Source: Ustulina deusta
Lineage: Eukaryota > Ascomycota > Sordariomycetes > Xylariales > Xylariaceae
Assembly (NCBI GenBank): GCA_023159155.1
Contig: JAJNNX010000046.1
Location: 62,001-126,000, forward strand
DNA: 64,000 bases
Reading direction: 5' to 3'
Below, piece by piece: positions 56,010-64,000 of the stretch (its first letter is position 1; each line of letters opens with the position of its first letter). Both the position numbers and the translations under genes were made by a program. Under the pieces are notes generated by a model that made no database searches, was not told the DNA's origin, and saw only the letters and a program-made list of their open reading frames with translations.

Positions 56010-59000
56010 TTGGAAGTCCTTTCCTTTAGTGGTGGTGGTTATCCGGGCTCCGTGCGATCCAGACTACGTCCCCGGTATCTGCCGAGTCCGATTCGGGGGT
56101 CTTCGGAAGAACAAGGGGGCAGCTTTGTTTTTGAGGGCCCGAGCTCGGCACGAACTCTCAACTCTTCAATGGAAGTGGTTTCGCAAATTAGGAAATTTAA
56201 AAAAAAAATCCTCTCGGAGGAAAAGGGGGTTTGTTTACTACTACTACGAAGGAGGGAAGAGACAGGAGAGAGGAAAATGGGAAGAAAAAAGAGAAATGGA
56301 ATCTAGGAAAGAGAATATCACTTTGATCACCTTACCTGCCGACGGCCGGATGCGAATGGAGAAAGAATCCTTTTTTTTTTCTTTTCCATTGTGCGTGCGT
56401 TCATGGCTGACCACGGTAGAACCAGCCACCTACCTAGCATACACTGCATCCCGGCATCGAATGACAAGAGAAGCAGCAGCGAAACGAGGGCACGGCTTAC
56501 GGGTAGCTACTTAGACCTAACCTCCCTACCTGTTTTTCTGCCGCGTGGCCATGAGCCGAAGGTACCGGCGCCGCCACCGGACCGTTGGATGTGCACCACT
56601 GTACAGTAATTTGCGGGCGCCCTCCCCTCGACCCCTGAAATGCCTAGCACGGGAGAATCTGCGGGTAAAGAGGTGCGGTGAGGGCCCCCATCCCCCCAAT
56701 GTGGCCATCCCTAGTCCTTCAAACCCAATCGTGGCCTTGAAGTATAGGTCAGCTGACCCCCCACCGACTCGTTTCTGCGGGATGGGGATTGGGGATAGGC
56801 GTTGGAGCGTGGGTTGACGACAGCTCGGCTGCGCTGTTCTGGAGCGTGCACCTTGTCCATGTCTGTGCTGTTTTTCTTTGTTTCTCTCTCTCTCGTGTAC
56901 ACTATTGCCATGCTGTGAGAGGCGTGGGGGGAATATGCGGCCTATGTATTGAGAACCTATACAATTATGCAGCTGTCTCCCGAAGGAGGTGGGTTAAGAC
57001 TTGGAGTCTGTCTTTTTGGTAGGTTCCCCAATTTCACGATGGTCGGATTTGGAGATTGGAGTAGGCGGGAAGATTTGGAGCTGATGGGGAGTCGATATAC
57101 ATACCTAGTAATTATGTTAGCATAGGCTGCTAACTATAGTGGTCTACGAGATATTGTACTGTTGTAGACAACGAGATATTTGCAGTTTGAACCCCATTCT
57201 ACCTACGTGTGTATATACAACTATACGAATAGCAGGTCATTTCTTCATTGTTAGCGGGGTCCTTTGCGTGTTTCGAGAATATTATGTGTCCTTCGGGTAA
57301 AAAGCTGAAATAGGTAACTCGAGAGTTTTTCTACAGCCCCTTAAACAAGAGACGCAAGACGATACCTACCTAGCCAGTCCGACCCGTTGTTGCACTCCAA
57401 TCAGTTTGCAACGTCGGAATAACACGATGGATTGATTGTATACGGACCAATCTCAGCTTCAACGATGCTCCCAATATGTTGATACGCCTATCGGATTGCT
57501 CCAGGCATAGACAAGTACGTCAGTATGAACGGCACCTATTGCATAGCTCGCTTGCTACACTGTGGTGCAATACAGATGCACATTCCATCGTTTTCAGGCG
57601 TTATGTCGGCCGCTCCGGCACATTTCGTCCCGAGCCGGCACCGTCAATGGACGGGGGTTAAACCTAGGAACCCCTAAATTCACCAGATCTGTGTTGGGAT
57701 ATGATGTGCTAACAGGACTTATTATTGATTGATTTTATTTATAGCACACCAGACTTGGAGATTTAAGCAGGTATTTCCATTCGACATATAGCTGCATAAA
57801 TCGCCGTGAGTTGCATACGAAATAATAGTTTACTATGCAAGTTAGGGAACTCGGCCCGGCGACCGTCCACCGCCAACATACGACACGACGCTATTAGTCT
57901 GGGCGAGATGTCGCTGATGAGCTGCTTGCCATTTGATGCTTAGCTTGGCAATACCTATCATTATGCTATGCGTACTTACCCAGGACACTCCGAGGTCGGG
58001 TGCGATTTGTGTAAGATGTGTACCCAGTACTGGCGTCATCATGGCCATACCCTATCAGATTGGACACATATATTGTCATCGGATTTATAAATTTCTGTTC
58101 GATGGTCAACGGCTGCTACATATAGATACATTCTTCGGGCTGTCGAGGACCTTTCGTGCGTGCTTGCCAGCCCACATTCTTATTGCTATATTCACCGCGG
58201 AACCTTCAGCACTTTGCATTTCGATCCGTTATCATCGTGTCAAAGTCGAGCAAGAGACGGTCGGGTGTGATATTCCTTTTTGTTGCATGCGTGGAGCCAC
58301 GTCTTGGAATCGCTGCGATGGAACTTCGATGGCATCCAGACTTTCAGGTGCGTTGTGTCTTGCTCTACTTTTCTCTTGTCATTTTTTTTGCCTCTCCCCT
58401 GACATCCGCTTCAGCAACTTGCACGTCTTCGGGTGTTATAAAGTGCTTCATAGTTCGAATGATTCCTCTCGCACTAGGACCCTGGTGTACTGGGCTATGA
58501 GCTGTTTAGAAGTCATAGTTCTTGGTTCCTTTTACTGACTGCCGTTTGCAGACTCTAATCTTTGACACCGATGATCGCGGGCGGGTAATAATATACGATT
58601 CCGGAAATGGAAACTCCAATTGCCTAGGCCTTGGCGGTCTTCGGTGGCCCAGTCAAGATGGGCAGATATGCCGACCAAATCCACGAGAGGCCATCATCAA
58701 CTATTCGGTTGCAGATAAAAGATAGCATCTCATTGTATATAACGGTAGTGTGGACGTGAACAGTGGCAGCCTGCAGGGCCTATTACTGTTGTATCCGCAA
58801 CCAAATATCAACAGCCGGCCTGCCTAATGCGCAGGATGGCGATATATGTAGTAATAGGCGAGCCATCTAATGAGTTGGGGTTGATTCCTAATATCGCTCC
58901 TACTGGTTTTGGCTATTGACCCCTCTTTGCCTTGTGGGATGGGCTCAGGTGTGGTATCATCTGCCCACATATCACTTCACACACGTCCGGCCGGATCTCT

Positions 59001-59085
59001 ACAACTTCGTCCCTCCCCTCTTGCGTCGTGGTAATAGTATGCGAGACTTATCTTCCCAAGTTCCCTCAATGCCACTTCCTTCATC
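56010..59085. other. intergenic, 3.1 kb
   Basis: The left 350 bp are purine-rich (GGAAGAGA-type tracts, T10 near 56370), likely the GH94 promoter and leader. No gene supported in the rest. Frames at 57933-58538 and 58522-58725 are open by chance or decayed; neither shows a known domain. Confidence 0.45.
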
Positions 59086-59935
59086 ATGACGACATCAATT
59101 ATCTCAGAGACTGAACCATCACCCACAATCTTCTTTACGCCGGGCGCGTGGCACAGCCCTTGGGTCTTCGATGACGTGCGCAGCATCCTCTCGGCTCGCG
59201 GGTTCGGAACAGAGGCGTCGTCGCTCGCTACCGTTGAATCTGCAGATTCCAGCGTTGGCACTGTCAGCGACGCAGCCAAAGTGCGATCAGCACTGACGAA
59301 ACTCATTAACGAGGGAAAGGAGGTTGTTATCGTAGCCCATTCATATGGCGGCGCCGTTGCCTCCAACGCCGTCGAAGGGTTGGGCATTGAGCACCGTACT
59401 TCCAACGGCTTAAAAGGCGGTGTCATTCTGATATTGTACCTTGCAGCTTTTGCTCTTCCCGCAAAAACAACCGTTTTGGCAGCCCTTGGGGGCAGCTACC
59501 TAGATTGGTGGAAGGTTTCCGAGGTAGACGTCCTATTATCCCCTCGTCATAATAGCGAGGCATTAATGCGGTGGTGAAAATTAGGACGGCTTTCTCACGC
59601 CCTTGGAACCGCTCGACGTATTCTACGCTGATGTCGAACCATCTTTAGCAAAGAAGGCCATTGACGATCTTAAGCCGATGCCTCTGCGAGTCTTAACAGA
59701 TATATCTGCCTACAGTCCGCTGGACGGTGGCTTCGAGGTCGGTTATATTTTCGCGGAGAAGGACCAAGCTGTCCCTATCGGTGTTCAACATGCCATGTTC
59801 TCCCAATTTCCAGCCGGTTCTTTCTCCGCTAGTCTGGCTTCTAGCCATTCACCCTTCTTCAGCATTCCCGATACCCTCGCCGATACTATTCAGAAGGCTA
59901 CCGAGTCCGTGCTTGCGAAGAGGTCGCCAAAGTAA
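59086..59935 (+). CDS. alpha/beta-hydrolase (AB_hydrolase_6 type esterase-like)
   Basis: Exons 59086-59523 and 59585-59935 (789 nt, 262 aa). The intron (GTAGAC ... AAATTAG) removes an in-frame stop that would otherwise end the protein at 59577. Classic small fungal alpha/beta-hydrolase: oxyanion-hole region FFTPGAWHSPWVFDDV, nucleophile elbow AHSYGG with Ser86, a catalytic Asp206 in YIFAEKDQAVP and His234 in ASSHSPFFS. No signal peptide, so probably cytosolic. The substrate cannot be told; relatives include carboxylesterases and methyl-ester hydrolases that are often encoded singly next to secondary-metabolism or detoxification genes. Confidence 0.85.
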
Positions 59936-62303
59936 AATATTGAGTAATACCACTTGATGTCCACTGCTGCTTCTAGGCAGCTCTATCTATTTGAGCTTGG
60001 TTTCGGTCTGGGATATAGGCAAAGTAACCCAGGCTATTTAGAGCCAAATATATTTCGTTCTATATGCCTGTATTTTAGAAGAGAAATAACCGCTGAAATT
60101 GATAATAATATAACTAGCTCAAATCTATATATATTTCAACGGTTGTGAATATTATGACCATCACTAGCTAGCCTGCTTCAGTTTCTTCAGGGCGGATGCG
60201 AGATTCTTCAATGCCGAATTGCGTTATTGGCAACAGCCGCACAAGTTCATCACCCTATTACAACATGAACCTAGGCGGGACTCCAAAAGGTGGGATTTTG
60301 CTCCTAGTGCTTGAGGGTCATATAATAGGAATTGAGCTGTAATGATCCCCAAGCAGAGACCCCTGCAACCCCTTTTAGTATCACCACTATCTAAACCAAG
60401 CCGATCTATGACCTGCGACTACAGAAACAACTAGTATATATAACAAAACTGAACATTCTCTTATACAAAAGACCGATGATACATATTAATACGTAACTCC
60501 ACATGGACAAAGAGTTGCTTTTAGGCACCTGTAGTCCGTAAAAGTTCCACTTCGTTATATTATTTAGATCTTGAGGTTTCAACGCCATCCGTCCTAGTTT
60601 TGCGTTATATTCAATACATTTAAGGGTATTACGACCTAATGCAATAATGGCTAGTAGATTCAACAGTACGGTAGGAGCCTAATGGGTAGCAAGCCTAAGT
60701 TGTAACTAAAACTATAGCATCCGCACGGAGGAGGAGGAACAAGGGCACAAAAGCCTTGTCCTAAGGATAAAAAGAAGCACGAAAGGAGAGATAGATTGCG
60801 AGATTCAAGAAAGACAGGTTTTAGCTAAACAATATAGTAGACCCTATGTTGGAATATTGCTCCTATAATTCCGAGGAAGGTATTTAAATGCTCTTGTCGA
60901 TGTGTTTTGGTGCAAATATCCATACACCTCTTGATAGGATGTGGTCTGTCGGTCTACGCGTCAGCTATTAGCCTCACCTGCATGTTACTCAGCCCCATAT
61001 TCCTCAAACATTTCACCTGGAGAAACCTTGCTCTCTTATCTTGCTATTGTAATCCTTACGGACATGGCTTGTTTGCCCCCAGTTATGGTCGCGAATATTA
61101 TATCTTAAGGCTCAAAAGCGATAGCAAAGGCGGTGTAAGTGAGGAAAGCAGAAGACTTTTAGAGCGCGTCTTATATTCGTGAAATTGAACAGTGCTACCG
61201 TGTATTATTATTGAGTGGAATGTAACCATTTCTTTCTGTTCTGTCGGCACACTTAGTGCCACAGCTCTTCCTTCCTGCTGGGGACCGAGATGATAACTCT
61301 TCATCCTCAACACATGGATCCATTGCGCCGAACGTCCTCGCTATTTCGCCTCATTGTATTGTAGCTGTCTAGCATACTTGTCGAAGTCTTCGGGTGCGAA
61401 GGGTATTGACAGGCCCACTGTCGGGCTGTTATTTCGACGAAGCATCACATCGGCCCCCCTCTACTATCAATATTGAAGATTTGCTGGCCATCGACTCATT
61501 TGCAGTGTATTATGGTGTATGCCGTATGACAGATAGAAGTAAGAGAGAGGTGGTACACGATCCTCACGACCTGATTCCCTTGTGAGCAAATCTCCCACTG
61601 AAGCTGTATTCGCTTGACTGACCTGAGCAATCCATTGACATTTACCGCCATGTGAGGAGAGGCCGGGCGGCCGCGGGCAATCTCGTGCTTGCCGCTGATG
61701 CTGAACTGTGCTACATGCATCTTGTCGGATGGCGCAGGAGTGAGTATTGATAGATTGGTCTGAAAATTGAGGTGTTGGCTCGTTGTAAAAGATGATCATA
61801 TGAAGCCAGTGTGGTGGTGTACGTTCAATCCTAGGATTTCGATTTCATTATGTTTTTCGTTTCAATTCACCTTTTATAGTCGGATTCTGGCCGGTATCTC
61901 CTAGGCATCTTCGCTTGCAGTTTTCTCACCGAGTTGCGGCCCATTACATGCACGTCAGCTGACGGTGACCAACTGCAACACTACGGCCCTATTTATATCC
62001 TTGTAATTCCGTAGATCAACACTTTCGGTCAAACCCTCGCTTACACAAGGACACGGTGCTTATTTTGGTTGCAAAAATAGTCACCGCTTGTTCCATTGGG
62101 AGAGCCTTACTGAGCGGGATAACTAAGAATGACGTTGCAACACCAGAGCTTGCTGATTATCGTGTTGGGGGCCGCTATCCGGTCACCAGTCAGCATAAAG
62201 CCTCAAAGTAATGCATGGTACTTCGTCTATCCTAGTCTATCGACACCAACTGTTTAGTCATCTCCCTGGTATAGTCTAGGTAGTGTAGGTAGTTGTTCTC
62301 ACC
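59936..62303. other. intergenic, 2.4 kb, AT-rich
   Basis: No gene supported. Frames at 60907-61182 and 61467-61799 show no codon bias or domain. Confidence 0.5.
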
Positions 62304-63622
62304 CTAAGTCTCGGAGAACGTGGATCCGATTTCTCCCCACCGCATGTTGCTGAAGGTGACTTGAGGAGCTGGCTCGATGACTCTGATGTTCTTAGGATCA
62401 CCTTCTGTCGCATTACAGGGGCCGGCACCATCGGCGCTGCCGTCGAGCCATTGCATAAAACCCCCCTCGTCCCACCACAGACTGAATGTTAGCACCATAC
62501 CCCGGCTCAGCGACTCGCCAAAACCGGAAAGGGCTCCGAGTCTCATGAAATGACTGGCACCAGTTGCTTCGCAGTATTCATCGGTCTCGTAGTCGACTGC
62601 CGGGACGCCTTCCTTGTCGATCACTTTGGCCTTAACGACCTTGCCGTCCTGTAAGTACAGCCGATTGATTCCGGCCAGAGTGCCGTTGGCATCTGTGGGG
62701 AACTGAGTCACGACAGTAAACAGCTTCGTTGTGTCAACGTCGAAGTCCGCGCCCTCTCCGTAATACCCGGTCTGGTTCAATCGGTACGTGTTCCAACCGC
62801 AACCGTTCTTGTCGCACACACCTTCTGCGGCGCATTCATCCCCGGCACAGAGGTATGGGCCTGTCTGGTTACAGGGGTGAGGAGCAATTTGAGTTGATCG
62901 AGCATTGGCCTCCCAGATGTCCATCTCATTGCAGCAAGCACCCTTTTCACCGACATTTCCCTACGAGCTTATTGTCAGTCACACAGCGTAAGCAACTGAG
63001 GGGGAACAACAGGACAACTCACGATGCCATTGATAAATGGAGTGACATAACACTGGGCATCGCAGTAGCCAGTTCCCCATGTCGCACCACCCGGGTTAAG
63101 GTCACTCTTGCCACCGTCTTCTAGCATCTCGCCCATGTAAAGGGCGCTGTTCATGCCACATGGGAGATGCGTCGCATCGATGTCGAAAGATATCTCTTGT
63201 CCGGCAAGCTTCAACATCTCGTACTTGTCTTTCGCTTCGTTAAGCAAGTATATCCGAGGAGACACAACGTTGCCATTGACGATCTGTTCCATGTGTAATT
63301 CGTCATCCTTAGTTGTGACACCGACGGTGCTATAATCCTGGATACTCTCCATCACACAGTTCTTCGCGCAGTCTTCCTCAGTCGGGCAAGCTGTAGGATC
63401 TGGGCCGTTCCCCCAGTTACCGCAGCTCGCTCCACTGTTGGCTTGATGGACCCCGTGTGAGGATGAATCCAACACAAGGTAGTTGGTCGCCTCTTTACAT
63501 CCATCTGCATTTGTGCATCTGTATGTTATGACCTTGGGGTGGTTATCGGCCTCACCAACAGGCGTTTGTGCCGCGGAAAGACCCAAGAGGGCAAAGCTTA
63601 GTAAGAAGTTCTTCCTAGCCAT
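62304..63622 (-). CDS. secreted GH7 endo-beta-1,4-glucanase
   Basis: Exons 63622-63023 and 62960-62304 (1257 nt, 418 aa). Signal peptide MARKNFLLSFALLGLSAAQT. The GH7 fold has the usual many disulfide cysteines (KNCVMES, ATHLPCGMNSALYMGEM, WGTGYCDAQC, GACCNEMD). The catalytic motif ExDxxE is E212-M-D214-I-W-E217: nucleophile E212, acid/base E217. The tail GMVLTFSLWWDEGGFMQWLD is the GH7 C-terminal signature. No linker or CBM1. The shorter length (Cel7A-type catalytic domains are a little longer) and reduced tunnel loops point to an endoglucanase (Cel7B/EG I type) rather than a cellobiohydrolase. It cuts cellulose in the medium, supplying cellobiose and oligomers. The single intron lies just before the catalytic motif. 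Confidence 0.9.
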
Positions 63623-64000
63623 TATGAATAGCTACTTTTCCCCTTCGAAGAATACGTGGGAAATCGACATGAGATATAGTGAGAGAGTAATTATTGCGCA
63701 ATAGTCCTTCCCCAAGCTCGAACTATATATAGAGTTGTTCACGATACCCATATCGATCTTCACGGACAATTTTTTGGTTCTCCACCTTCCCAACTTCGAC
63801 TCGTTCCGCAAGCCAAGTGACGGCATTCATTTATTAATGACGATCTGATGCGGTCTTATTCTTCCAAGGCGATAAGGCCTGTTTTGACGTGTGGAGTATT
63901 CCCCTCCGACACGGCCGACGTGGAAGAGTGGCCCGGCATCCCGGCATGGTAAGGAGCAGGCTATTTGCCACCTCGTGTACGTTGCCGGCTTTAAATGGGG
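63623..64000. other. GH7 upstream region, window edge
   Basis: 378 bp of promoter DNA. It contains the TATA element below. No gene at the right edge. Confidence 0.5.
63724..63731 (-). promoter_or_regulatory. TATA box of the GH7 gene
   Basis: TATATATA about 100 bp before the ATG on the minus strand, the normal distance for fungal cellulase promoters. Confidence 0.45.

Noticed and set aside
57933..58538. 201-codon Cys-rich open frame
   Set aside because: No signal peptide, no bias towards G/C-ending codons and no family resemblance; could be a relic but cannot be supported.
59524..59584. Premature stop or frameshift in the alpha/beta-hydrolase
   Set aside because: The interruption has GT and AG ends and its removal restores the family frame exactly, so it is an intron.
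1..64000. CRISPR arrays, rRNA genes, prokaryotic operons
   Set aside because: None seen; the introns and gene families are those of a fungal nuclear genome.

Overview
This window is nuclear DNA of a filamentous ascomycete (Pezizomycotina, most probably Sordariomycetes). The evidence is short spliceosomal introns of about 46 to 130 nt with GTRNGT donors and CTAAC/CTGAC branch sites, a HET-domain protein, a GH7 cellulase, a GEL/GAS glucanosyltransferase, and wide AT-rich intergenic DNA full of TAGGTA/ACCTAGGT motifs. Exon structures were built by hand from reading frame, splice signals and family conservation. Every spliced model sums to a whole number of codons.

Layout. 0-8 kb holds housekeeping genes: a possible last exon of a truncated gene at the left edge, the ribosome-biogenesis factor BFR2/AATF (-, 8 exons), the mitochondrial Fe-S carrier ATPase IND1 (+, 5 exons), and the Tudor splicing factor SPF30/SMNDC1 (-). 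8-16 kb holds two paralogous C2H2 zinc-finger regulators in tandem, which share intron position and patches of upstream DNA. 16.8 kb has an 80-codon spliced gene of unknown function. 17-25 kb is a 6-kb gene-free stretch followed by an F-box/ankyrin protein. 25-39 kb is a gene-poor, AT-rich accessory island. It carries degenerate, possibly transposon-derived fragments, a 109-aa secreted six-cysteine protein, a HET-domain protein with an in-frame 63-bp tandem duplication, and a second secreted cysteine-containing protein.

41-49 kb returns to conserved genes: UBC8 (GID-complex E2), a CWC16/CCDC130 splicing factor, a membrane-anchored hemerythrin-like protein, and a GFA-type zinc protein. 51-64 kb is rich in carbohydrate-active enzymes: a GPI-anchored GH72-CBM43 glucanosyltransferase, a large intronless GH94 phosphorylase (cellobionic-acid-phosphorylase-like), an alpha/beta hydrolase and a secreted GH7 endoglucanase. 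The GH7 enzyme acts outside the cell on cellulose. The signal-less GH94 enzyme could phosphorolyse imported (oxidised) cellobiose, so the two plausibly serve one pathway.

The most unusual observation is in UBC8. Its reading frame and conserved N-terminus can only be recovered by splicing through micro-exons of 8, 3 and 1 nucleotide, each flanked by good donor, branch and acceptor signals.
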